DNA of 64,000 nucleotides, from assembly GCF_964275005.1 (NCBI RefSeq), contig NC_092688.1, positions 48,601,748 through 48,665,747 on the forward strand. Reading direction: 5' to 3'. The translations under genes and the position numbers were made by a program. The notes beneath the pieces are model-generated. The model ran no database searches. It was not told the DNA's origin and was given only the letters and a program-made list of their open reading frames with translations. This DNA comes from Diadema setosum (taxonomy: Eukaryota > Echinodermata > Echinoidea > Diadematoida > Diadematidae). The number at the start of each line of letters is the position of its first letter. Position 1 is the first letter of the stretch. Of the stretch, positions 22,400-34,900 are shown piece by piece.

Positions 22400-22515
22400 G
22401 ATGTCACTAAGGGCGAAGGCTAACATGTACTAATTTATTATTACATGTGCAACCCCCTATCTGAAAAGCAAAGCAAATATGAAGGCTGGCGAAAGAAAAC
22501 AATACAGTAGTTGAT
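19095..22515. other. Intergenic, microsatellites only
   Basis: No gene is seen. It holds T and G runs near 19300, (CA)n near 19586-19632, a (CA)n tract at 21481-21536 and a 32-bp T run at 22366-22397. Open frames here are low-complexity artefacts. Confidence 0.5.
21481..21536. repeat. (CA)n microsatellite
   Basis: About 28 uninterrupted CA units. Confidence 0.95.
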
Positions 22516-22520
22516 TATAC

Positions 22521-24214
22521 CAATGGCGTATCTAGGGAAAACGGCGCCCGGGGCAAGCACGAAAATTGCGCCCCTAATTTCTGAAAAGTGTTCAACCCCA
22601 ACCCCATCCCGGTAGGGACTTTAAACAAAGTCTATATGATGCTTTTTTCAAGCACTTAAAAGGGATCTTTTTGAGGGTGATTTAAATGTAATGAATTTTG
22701 ATAGATTCTGGCGAGCGAGCGCAGCGAGCGAGCCGAAAATTTTTGTATTTGAGCTTACAAAACATGGAATTCTTGTCATTTTTTGCTAACCAAATCTTAC
22801 AATTCTAATCAAGATATAGTGACAGCCTTATAGATATCGATTTATACCAAAAAACTGAGGACTTTAAAAAATATTCTAAATTAGTGCGCGCGAGTGAGCT
22901 GAAATTTGTAAATGTTCCCTTCATCATCACGTATTGTTCTTATATTCTTTTATATAAATTTTGGCGAGCGAGCGCAGCGAGCGAGCCGAAAATTTTTGTA
23001 TTTCAGCTTACAAAACATGGAATTCTTGTCATTTTTTGCTTATTAAATCTCACAATTATAGTGACGACCTTATAGATAACGATTTATACCAACAAACTGA
23101 GGACTTGAAAAAATACTCTAAATTAGTACGAGCGAGTGAGCCGAAATTTGTATATTTCTGCGTCATCATTACGTTTTTTTCTTATCTTTTTTGATTTTTT
23201 TCTTGCGCCCCCTTCCCCGTATGTTCGAAACCGTTGGCGTCCTCTTTTGATCCAATCGGCGATCGCTTCAGAACGAATGAAATTGCAGTCGCTGCTCCGT
23301 GTAACATTTTTCCTGCTAAATATAAAATGACATGAGTGAACACAATAGATATTATCATTTTGTCCGCGTCATCGTCACGTTTTGTTCTTCTCTTTTTTAT
23401 ACAAATTTTGGCGAGCGAGCGCAGCGAGCGAGCCGAAAATTTTTGTATTTCAGCTTACAAATCATGAATCTCTTGTCATTTTTTGCTTATTAAATCTTAC
23501 AATTCTAATCAAGATATAGTGACGGCCTTATAGATAACGATTTATACCAACAAAGTGAGGACTTGAAAAAATACTCTAAATTAGTACGAGCGAGTGAGCC
23601 GAAATTTGTATATTTCCGCATTATCATTACGTTTTGTTCTTATCTTGTTTGATTTGTTGGTGTTTTTTTGCGCCCCCCCCCGTATGTTCAAAACCGTTGA
23701 CAATGGTTGACGCCCTCTTTTGATCCAATGGGCGATCGCTTCAGAACGAATGAAATTGCAGCCGCTGCTCCGTGAAACATTTTGCCTGCTAAATATAAAA
23801 TGACATGTGTGAACACAATAGACACTGCCATTTTGTCATCATCACGTTTTGTTCTTACCTTCTTTTTTATACAAATTTTGGCGAGCGAGCGCAGCGAGCG
23901 AGCCGAAAATTTTTGTATTTCAGCTCACAGAACATAGAATTTTTGTGTGAACACAATAAACACTGTCATTTTGTCCGCGTCATCATCATGTTTTGTTTTT
24001 ATCTTGTTTGATTTGGTTTTCTACCCCCCCCCCCCCACCATTCTCCCTCCCCCTTCCCGGCGAGTTTTTTTTCTTCTTCTTCTTCTTTTTCTTCTTCTTT
24101 TCTTTTTTTCTTCTTCTTCTTCGTTTTTTTTTTTTCGTTTTTTTGCGCCCCCAAGGAGTGGCGCCCGGGGCACGTGCCCCCTTGCCCCCCCCCCCCCCCC
24201 TAGATACGCCACTG
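22521..24214. mobile_element. DNA element with CARTGGCGTATCTAGGG ends and internal GCGAGCGAGCGC repeats
   Basis: The left end is CAATGGCGTATCTAGGG and the right end, read inward, is CAGTGGCGTATCTAGGG. TAC flanks both ends (22518-22520, 24215-24217), a possible 3-bp target duplication. Both termini also share a GGCGCCCGGGGCA block. Inside are four copies of GCGAGCGAGCGCAGCGAGCG followed by AGCCGAAAATTTTTGTATTT, at 22711, 22964, 23411 and 23881, each opening a longer repeated unit. The right end carries long C and (TTC)n tracts. No transposase is present; it is a non-autonomous element of unassigned superfamily. Confidence 0.7.
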
Positions 24215-24219
24215 TACCA

Positions 24220-24915
24220 AATAGGGTCAATTGTTGAAGGTTGGGCGTGGGATACATACAAAGACAAATCAAGTCAAAACGGATTTGCTTTACTCGAGGT
24301 CCTGTAATAACTATCTTTCTACGATTTGTATATCACGGTACGTATAGCATCACAGGCGCGCCGCATACTATAGTTGTGGTACTAAATTGTGCTATAGTAT
24401 TGAGATGGACTCGTTTGTATATTATCCAAAATACATCTAGGAGGGCGATGTGGGTGCTTGATGTTTCAAACAGGTGAACGGTCGGTCATCAAGAGTGCAG
24501 GGGGTATCACGAACTATGGAGTACTGTAAAAACTATCTGCAATCATCATGTCATCAGGGTCTATAGATCAGCAGCTGCAACTTTGACAGTACTTGACAGA
24601 AACAATATCAACTCTTTGGTGCTGTCGTTAATGCATGCATTTAGTACAATCATTATGTCATCCACAATCACAAACAAGCACATGACTAATAGAAATCATT
24701 GCTACTGTATAGGCCATCAGCTGATAGTGCTCTGTTTTCAAGAGGGGGAAAAAAAATCAAGACTATTGATCTCGTGCCGCCAGGCTGGCATCACGTTATA
24801 TGTATGACAAGTTCACTACGTCTGTTGATCCACTACATCGGTTGAAAGTGAAACGTGAATGGTAAATGAAAATGTTAGCACACCACGTCCAGTTAAGGCA
24901 GTAACGGGTTTTAAG
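24220..24915. other. Intergenic, no gene seen
   Basis: Ordinary AT-rich DNA without recognisable genes or repeats. Confidence 0.4.
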
Positions 24916-24921
24916 GTTCTT

Positions 24922-25999
<1,078 letters not shown>

Positions 26000-26232
26000 C
26001 TTACAATAAACACTCACAATGCATTGGAGTAGCAGACGACGCATTGCAAGGATAAATCCGCAGACGAAGGGACAGACATGCGAAATTGCGAAGCAATTCA
26101 GTGCTGCCATGGTGGTCCCTGATTTACCGTCGTTCATTTGGGAGATATGTCGACAGAGAAATAATTGCGTCGGCGTATGACACCAGATTCTCATACGTTC
26201 AAAGTTTGATAATATCGTTGTCGTTGATGCAT

Positions 26233-26308
26233 CATCATTTCTTTGGAGTGAAGTACACCTCTTTAGTCAACATCATTTCTTTGGAGTGAAGTACACCTCT
26301 TTAGTCAA
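26233..26308 (-). repeat. Perfect 38-bp tandem duplication at the caspase stop codon
   Basis: The 38-bp unit at 26233-26270 is repeated exactly at 26271-26308. On the coding strand the first copy read encodes the last residues (LTKEVYFTPKK) and the TGA. The second repeats the same bases after the stop and is shifted by two in frame. Confidence 0.95.
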
Positions 26309-26508
26309 CGTGGACACGAAACATGGCATCTGCTTGAGACCATTGAGACGGGCATCTCTTGTGCTCGATTCGTAACTGTACGCCACAGTCCTATTCACGC
26401 GGGTCATCATTTGAACTAGCTCCATACACGTACCGTACTTCTCGAAGGCTTTAACCAACGCCTGGATGAACCAGCATCCCTCGCTCAGGCTACGCCAAGA
26501 GTAGTAAC
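26273..26508 (-). CDS. Caspase exon 6 (small subunit, stop)
   Basis: The acceptor ...TTTGTAG precedes GTTACTACTC at 26508. The split Gly codon from exon 5 gives SSPPG-YYSWRS. It encodes the p10-like subunit through KQMPCFVSTLTKEVYFTPKK and the TGA at 26275-26273. Confidence 0.95.
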
Positions 26509-28897
26509 CTACAAAGTTCGAGAACGTTACTTTCAGCTGAATCGCGAGGTAAAACAGGCATATGTTATTTTTCGGCATAAATCATACATTGACTGACTAA
26601 TAATCAAATCACTGAACGGCCCTTTTAGAAGAGCAAAATGTGATTTTGTTTTTTAACCCCAAATTCATCGTTTCTTTGTGTCTCATCAAGACAAATCAAA
26701 ACAACTCAACAATTGGCCGAATTCAATGGAAACATCACCCGTAAATCAGAGCTTAGTTTGATAGAACAATTCATATGTTTTATTGAAGAGTAATATTTCA
26801 TCCAACTAGACGAATCAGGAACGCAAAGTACGTTAAACTTTCACGGTCTATCATGAAAAAGTGGAAATCTGTCACAATCAAAAATGCAAGTAAGATGAAA
26901 TGATGTTATTATCCATTCACAGGTCTCTCATTGTTTATGAAAATATGATTTATGTCAAGTATTGCCATAGAGTCGATGATCAAGAAACTATTATTTCCTC
27001 TAAATGATATGATAGATATAGCTAAATCGAGAATTATCCAATGAGGGGATATAACTTTCCTTTGTTAAAAAGTGCTTTTAAAACGAACGCTCGTTTTTTA
27101 TTCGTTTACTAATTTTTGAGGTTTCTGTTTCTTTGTTATTCTGTAAACAGAAAGATCATCCTACAATTCGATGCAGACTTTCACGTTAATCGTTATCCTT
27201 AAATCTCCAACACATAAGTTAAAGGGATGGTATAGTTTTGGTGGAGACGGGGATTCAGATTTTAAATTTTTGCGAGATGATTAGAAACCGCTTATGTAAT
27301 TCTAAAGAACATACAGTTCTAAGAGGAATTCAAAGGTTGTTAGATGAAAATTAGTTTTGAAATGGCTGAGATATCCAAATCAAAGAAAAACAAAAAGGTC
27401 TTGATAAAAGGTGGCACCCACCTTTTATTAGGACCTCTTTGTTTTTTGTTTTTGTACTAGAATATCTCAGCTATTTCAAACCGATTTTGATCAAATAAAC
27501 TTTTATTTCAACTTAGAATTGTATGATCTTTCATATTTCATATAAGTGATTTCTAATTATCTTGCAAAAAGATAAATCTTGATTCCCCATCTCAACCAAA
27601 ACTACACTATCCCTTTAATCTAAAATTCAAGAAGATTTTCATTTGTATCACATCTGTGTTTCATCGTTCTCTTTGTTAAATCTTGCATTCTTGATATACC
27701 TGCAATTAATCCCACTAGTAGAGAATCGATTTAGCACAAGAGGTCTGTGTCTTACCTGGTGGCGATGAGTAAGCGAGGAGGAAATCCGCTTCCACCGGTA
27801 TGGTGTAGGAGAGCTGCGGCTCCTTGCCCGCGTCGGGCTCGTCGAAGTTGTCGGCACTGGTAGTGAGCACGCCACTGTCAAACCAAGAACCTCGACACGC
27901 CTTTGGTTGGGAACAGAAGAATGTGTATAATATGATTATACTATCAATCGCCATCGCTGCCATTGTCATTGTTATTGTCATTATCAGAATAATTATAATT
28001 GGTGTCATCATTACGCTTTATAAATCAGCACCTTCACAGTTTCAGTTTGTTCCCCTCCCCTTCTTTCTGACGACCTTCCCGCTCATTTTTAGGACCTATA
28101 TACCATCGCAGTTTTTGATGTAGAACATAAAGACGTACGTCTTTGAACAACAGTTTCATGAATATTATGTAGGTATAATTAAAGAACCAATTTTGATTTG
28201 CTTTTCAGTATTTTATTTATACCTGTCTTTCGTACTCCTTGTAATTTAGTGATAATAGTATTGTAATGTAAGTAACATATGCATGCATTCTGGCAGTGTA
28301 ACATATTTCAAGGATTTTTTTCCCTTCTTTCTCATCTACTCCATCTTAGTATCATCATGGTCATCACAACAGCAACCAATTGTAACCATTAGTATCATCA
28401 CTGTGATCACGGTTAGCATCGTAAATACCGTCCTGACCATAACACCGTCATCATGTTCCTTCCGTCCCACCTTGTTTGTGATCAATTTAAATAGGCATCA
28501 GATCCAACTTCAACGGCATGGATTTCGTCAACTCTAAAGGATTCAATCATCTACATCATCACTATTACCGGTATCGTCGTCACTATGGTCGTACTAGTTT
28601 GCATACAATTTATTGTATGCAAACTAGTATAATCCATGTTATATTAGAGTTTTCTCTTGGATAATCTCATTATCAGGTATAAAGTTGCCACCGTTTGCAC
28701 ATCCCCACATTTTGACAAATTTTACAAGAAACATTCACTTTTGGCAACAGCTTGGCGAAATTGCAATATCTTTAGGTTTAAAATCTCCCTCTGCATTTAC
28801 ATGTTTAAACATACCTAAATGAACATCTCTTCTACAAATATCTACTCGAACACGACCTTTCTATGTGCCTTCAGAAATGTAGGACTTTTGCAATTAG

Positions 28898-28934
<37 letters not shown>

Positions 28935-31900
28935 TGATGAATTCACATTCCATATACGATATTGAAATATTACTTTTCGTTTCATTGTCAGTGATCTTGG
29001 ATTACCCTGCCAATGATATATAGTAGGGATTAAAACTATATAAAATGGGCCTAGAAGAGCGAATAAGAGAGAGGGAGAGAGAGAGGTAGATGGAGATATA
29101 CATGTAAAGCTGTGCGCATAATGTACATGCATTTTACATCAAAATGAGAGAGACCAAACGGTCTAACACACATTAAAGGTGGAAAAAAAAATTAAAGTCG
29201 GTATATTTCGCAAAAGTAAGGACAGTACTTCAAAAATCCATCAGAAGTGGAAACAGAACAGAACAAAATCTGACGCAAGCAATATAACATGAAATGCAAC
29301 CTCATTGAGAATGATTTACTTATGCATGTGAGATATAGTCGTTTTTTGTTTTGTTTTGTTTTGTTTTTTTTTTGACGGAGATTCGCTCCGTTGTTATGGT
29401 CCATTACGTGCAATAAATGGTTAGCGGAAAGAGATAAAGAGACGTAGACAAGTCGTAGAGGTATCATTCGGTATATGTCAATGGACGTCTCCTTCTGTTT
29501 ATTCGCTTGTTATTAACGACCGATTAGCTCTCTTGTTTTATGCATCATTACTGAAGGAATTTGCCTGTCGCATATTTTATTTCCCCTTCTCATAGGTTTC
29601 CTTGTCGCCTGTATGCCAGACATGAGAGTTTAAGAGCGGACAAAGACTCGATTTCCTTGTTTATTTCAAGGAAGGAAATTATTTTTCTTCTTGTTAAAAT
29701 GGGAACCGAAGGCTCGTCTTAATCTTCGCCGTCATTTTTTTTCCCTTCACATGACAACAAATATTCGTGTAATACATCATGATCATCACTTTTACAATAC
29801 TAGCCATATAGCGAGGGATCTAGATTGTCATTGTTAAGGCCCCCATCCCACTAGGACCATGGCGATCTGTGACGATTTAACTAATCGTGGCGCGATCGCC
29901 GTCCGTCTCCATTTTTGGCCTCCGAGGCGATTACACTACGGTTTCTCTACGCTCAACCTGCGCTGTAGGCGACAGCACCACGATGATAATACGACTCTGC
30001 CACGCTGTTGCCGCGTTTCCAGGCCGACGAGACGCGCTGCTTCTGCGATCGAACCGACTGTGTTGCGATATTCGTACGCATATCAAGACCTCCCTACAAC
30101 AGTGATACGATCGGAGCGACAGTGATACGTTTACGCCGAGCTCATGCTACGATCTCAAGCGATCGGGGTTTAAAATGTGTTTCATGATTGAATTTCTTCA
30201 GGCAGATGTCAGTGTCAAATTAACATGGATATGCAGAATATGGTTCTACCCTTACATCTTAGCATTCTAGAACACACCAGTTAGAACCTGATGTGAAATT
30301 GCACTATTAGTTAAGTCATCCATTTAATTAAAAGGGTAAAACGTGTATGATATTAAAGAACCGGCTTACGAGCAAACTACAAATTAATCATATCCTACAA
30401 TGAGACAATTATTTTATGAAGATATATATGAAAAGATTACAACTTAATTACTTTCATTGTCTTGCAATGGTATATGACAAACAAATAATTTAATAAACAG
30501 AGCAAATTCGTACCGAGTGTACGTGGAAAAATGAATTTTATACGTTTTTCTCCATGTCCACCTTCCTGGTCTGTGCATCACTTTCTATCGTTCATGGTTG
30601 GTTCCTGTTACGTAATATTGTACAAGTGATAATTTTTATGGGCGATTGGAGCCGCTTTTGAGGCGCTTGAGTTACGCTTTGCGCGATGCTACCCCGTCAC
30701 AGCCACGAATGTGGCGCTTTTAATGCGCTCGTGAGGCGATGGCGATACTCTCTAAAACCACGGCGATCGGTCGCGACCTCGCTACGGAAGTTTTGGACAT
30801 GTTCAAAACTTCCGTAGCGAGGTCGCCGACCATGGCGATGGTGGCGATCCTCCGCGCTTCTGAACCGCTCAAGATACGATGAGAAGATTTAAAGCGATCA
30901 AGCCACGATCCGCCGCGCTTTGTCGATTTTTGATGATCCACGTAGCGGAATCGCCATTCTAGTGAGATGGGGGTATAACGAACTATGCTTATGTTTAGAA
31001 TGCGCCATGTGCACTGTAATAAAGGATGCACTTTTTTTCTGTGGTATGACCCCCCGCCTTCCCCCCCCCCCTCCCCCGCTGTAGACAGCTATCGGTTGAC
31101 CAAGATTGTGACATGTGTTTTGCCTGTCAACGGGTTTTTTTTTTTTTTTATTTACGTGATGCGTTCGCGTCACGCTCAAAGTACGTGCGAGCAGTCACAA
31201 TTATCAGTCTGCATGGAAATGAACGTTTAATGTTAATTGGTTGAAAATGACAACAAAGTGGCATAACACGGCTGAGGTGAGAAAAAAAATGGCATGATCA
31301 GGAATGATGGAGCAGAAATGTCACTGACCTGGAAGAAGAAAAGCTTCGGTTTACCGATGAGGGAAGGACACTGGTATCCCTTGAATGCATTTGCGACCTC
31401 TTCGATGGGGATTTTTCCATCTCGACAATAGAGGACGCCATCAGCGCCGTGACTCATCACGACGAAGGCAAAGCAATCGTCTTCTCTGTAGTCTTCTGTA
31501 CTGACTGGAACGAAAGAATCATTGAATGGTCAATGTCACGTGACACTGCCGTGTTCACAATCTCTTGAAACGGAGTGCTATACCATTCGAGTACATTATA
31601 AATAAACATTGTTTCAAATAGAACCAATGCAGTACTCGGTGCTTTTCGTGTTGTGTATAGCGGTAGATTGGAAACATGAACGATTTTACCTGTCAACTTC
31701 TTTCCTCCTATTGTGATTACAATAAAAATTAATGGTTGCGCTTACTGTATGTGACTCGCCTTATTAATATACAACTGCCAGTCAAAGATGGAATCACTTT
31801 GATATACATCTCACTTGTACAAAATGGCAACTGATGTCTGTGCACAATGTTCCAACACCCAATGATTCAAATACCTATTTTCTCCTGGAAATACACTGTC

Positions 31901-34900
31901 TGAGTAATTGATTTCGGCAACTACAGATTCACAAATTAATAAACGCTTTTTTACATCCTAACCATATCACTAAACCCAAGAACAAAAGATAGGATAGAGC
32001 AAAGTGATTCAGATAAATTATCTCCTGGACCAGGGGTGACAAAATAGGAAGTATTGATGACGTACAAACCAATATCCCATTGAGCATGTTTTATCATTAT
32101 AAGACATGTTCATCTATCATCAACTATCAACGACAAAGATTCTGTATACTAGACAGCTGTTGTGCTCTCGGAGCTGTATTCAATCTGGTGAACAATTCCG
32201 GAGCAAACTACATAATATCGTTCTCATTTAAATGAATCCCTCTCCCTCTCTGTTAGAGTGTTATGAAGGATTGACATAATCACTGACTGTCGGTGAGTTG
32301 TGGTTGTTTGAATTGCAGGAGTTTTGATATCAAAGTTTGTGTTTACTCTGCACTAATTGTATTTGCCTTGGCAATTCCAATGTTGTATCAAGTTTAGCCT
32401 TGTGGTTTTGCCGCTATCTATAGGGAAGACGGAAGAGCCTTATTGGATTATACTGTACAGCTGTCTTTTTTTTTCCATAGGCAATCTTATGAGGAGTTAT
32501 TATGATAATCGATAATAGGTTTAAATCTTACGTTTCAAAACGTAAAACTCCTACTTCCCCTGTGATTTTCTATATCGGATGCGATAACGATTGCAATGGT
32601 CATTCCAAATTACTTCAAAATAGGAAAGGAGATTTGACTTTCTTACGTCTGTGCAGTAGTGTTCTGAAATCGAGGACGGTGAGATCCGAATGTATCTCTG
32701 TTTGGAATCCGAGTTTGCCGAACGCGCGCTCAAGCCCGTTCATGTCCGGATCGGTGCCTCCGCGATCCTCAACACCGGTTATTGGTTCGAACCGAGTCTC
32801 GTTCACTATCACTGCTCGTCCCCTGTTCGTGTGAGTCATATTATAAAGAACCGACTGATTGAGTCGGTGTAAAGGCGACGACTGTGTGACTTTTGCGCTG
32901 ATTTCTTCAAGGTTCATGGACCTGCATGCGAAAAAGATAGGTACACAGTTACCGACGGGCGTGGAGGCCATCATTAAATTTGAGAGGATAAAATTGTTGT
33001 TACAATCATTGGGGTAATTTTTGGTTTATGTGCGACTACTCTGCGAATTTCTCCTACAATTCTTTATACATAGATACATACATACATCTTCATACATTTT
33101 TTGAAAATCTCGGATGAGAATAACCAAAAATCGAAAATAAGAAAAAAAAAACCCAAAAAACCCCCAAACTACAGGGACATCTGCTTCCGCAAGAATAGCT
33201 GTATCCGTTCTTCATGCAGTGTCGAATAGTACAATGTATAATAAAAGTAATGCAGATCAAGTTAAGAGGGCATCAATTACAAATTACCCACACAAGGTAC
33301 ATTTGGAACAGTCTTACACGTTTGAGAGATAGCCGAGGATGATTGGACTGTTTCGAAGGTATAACGACTTAGTTCGGTTCAGTTTATTTCTGTATTCTGT
33401 TTTCAATACAATATATTTAACAAATATCATGAATTATATTATGAATTATTGTTCCTATGCATCGTACACATTATGGAGCCAATCATTTAAAGAAGAAAAT
33501 ATAAAACAATGTCAAATTGAAGAACACTATACATGAGTCAGAACACTTCCAGTCACGACATCTTGGAGAAATATATGAAATATAAGTTCAAATGGAGGGG
33601 ACCATTTTCGTATAAGCAGAGCTTGACTAAGAAGATGAGTCCAAGTAAAATAGAATTACAAAATAAAATAGGAATACGATTGTGTATATACATATATTCA
33701 TATTTTTTTTTTCAAATAGAAAAGAAATCAAATTAAATTAAATGAACTCATATAGAAAACTATTCTCTATCGAGATAATAATGAACAAAGGTTACTAGAG
33801 GAGACCATGCAGTGTCTGCATAGTTTCGTGACCAATAATAAACTGTGATGTCACTGTACAAAAATCAGCCTTTCCTATAGTAAACTGTGATGTCACTGTA
33901 CAAAAATCAGCCTTTCCTATAGTAAACTGTGATGTCACTGTACAAAAATCAGCCTTTCCTATAGTAAACTGTGATGTCACTGTACAAAAATCAGCCTTTC
34001 CTATAGTAAACTGTGATGTCACTGTACAAAAATCAGCCTTTCCTATAGTAAACTGTGATGTCACTGTACAAAAATCAGCCTTTCCTATAGTAAACTGTGA
34101 TGTCACTGTACAAAAGTCAGCCTTTCCTATAGTAAACTGTGATGTCACTGTACAAAAATCAGCCTTTCCTATAGTAAACTGTGATGTCACAGTACAAAAA
34201 TCAGCCTTTCCTATAGTAAACTGTGATGTCACAGTATAAAAATCAGCCTTTCCTATAGTAAACTGTGATGTCCCTGTACAAAAATCAGCCTTTCCTATAG
34301 TAAACTGTGATGTCACTGTACAAAAATCAGCCTTTCCTATAGTAAACTGTGATGTCACTGTACAAAAATCAGCCTTTCCTATAGTAAACTGTGATGTCAC
34401 TGTACAAAAATCAGCCTTTCCTATAGTAAACTGTGATGTCACAGTACAAAAATCAGCCTTTCCTATAGTAAACTGTGATGTCACAGTATAAAAATCAGCC
34501 TTTCCTATAGTAAACTGTGATGTCACTGTACAAAAATCAGCCTTTCCTATAGTAAACTGTGATGTCACTGTACAAAAATCAGCCTTTCTTATAGTAAACA
34601 GTGATGTCACAGTATAAAAATCAGCCTTTCCTATAGTAAACTGTGATGTCACTGTTAAAAATCAGCCTTTCCTATAGTAAACTGTGATGTCACTGTACAA
34701 AAATCAGCCTTTCCTATAGTAAACTGTGATGTCACTGTACGAAAATCAGCCTTTCCTATAGTAAACTGTGATGTCACTGTACAAAAATCAGCCTTTCCTA
34801 TAGTAAACTGTGATGTCACTGTACAAAAATCAGCCTTTCCTATAGTAAACTGTGATGTCACTGTACGAAAATCAGCCTTTCCTATAGTAAACTGTGATGT

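Larger units (their letters stand above)
27901..31328 (-). other. Caspase intron 4
   Basis: The donor is CAG|GTCAGTG at 31328 and the acceptor CCAAAG ends at 27901. Contents are a perfect 18-bp-arm palindrome (28592-28629), a 32-bp T run (28901-28932) and a Harbinger-like element (29838-30975). The rest shows nothing recognisable. Confidence 0.85.

Noticed and set aside
22711-22740. GCGAGCGAGCGCAGCGAGCG as a palindromic protein-binding site
   Set aside because: Its reverse complement is GCTCGCTGCGCTCGCTCGC, not itself. It is a GCGA-type repeat rather than a palindrome.
23947-24307. Pro/Phe-rich and Lys/Arg-rich open frames
   Set aside because: They come from C, T and (TTC)n tracts at the right end of the GCGAGCGAGC element.
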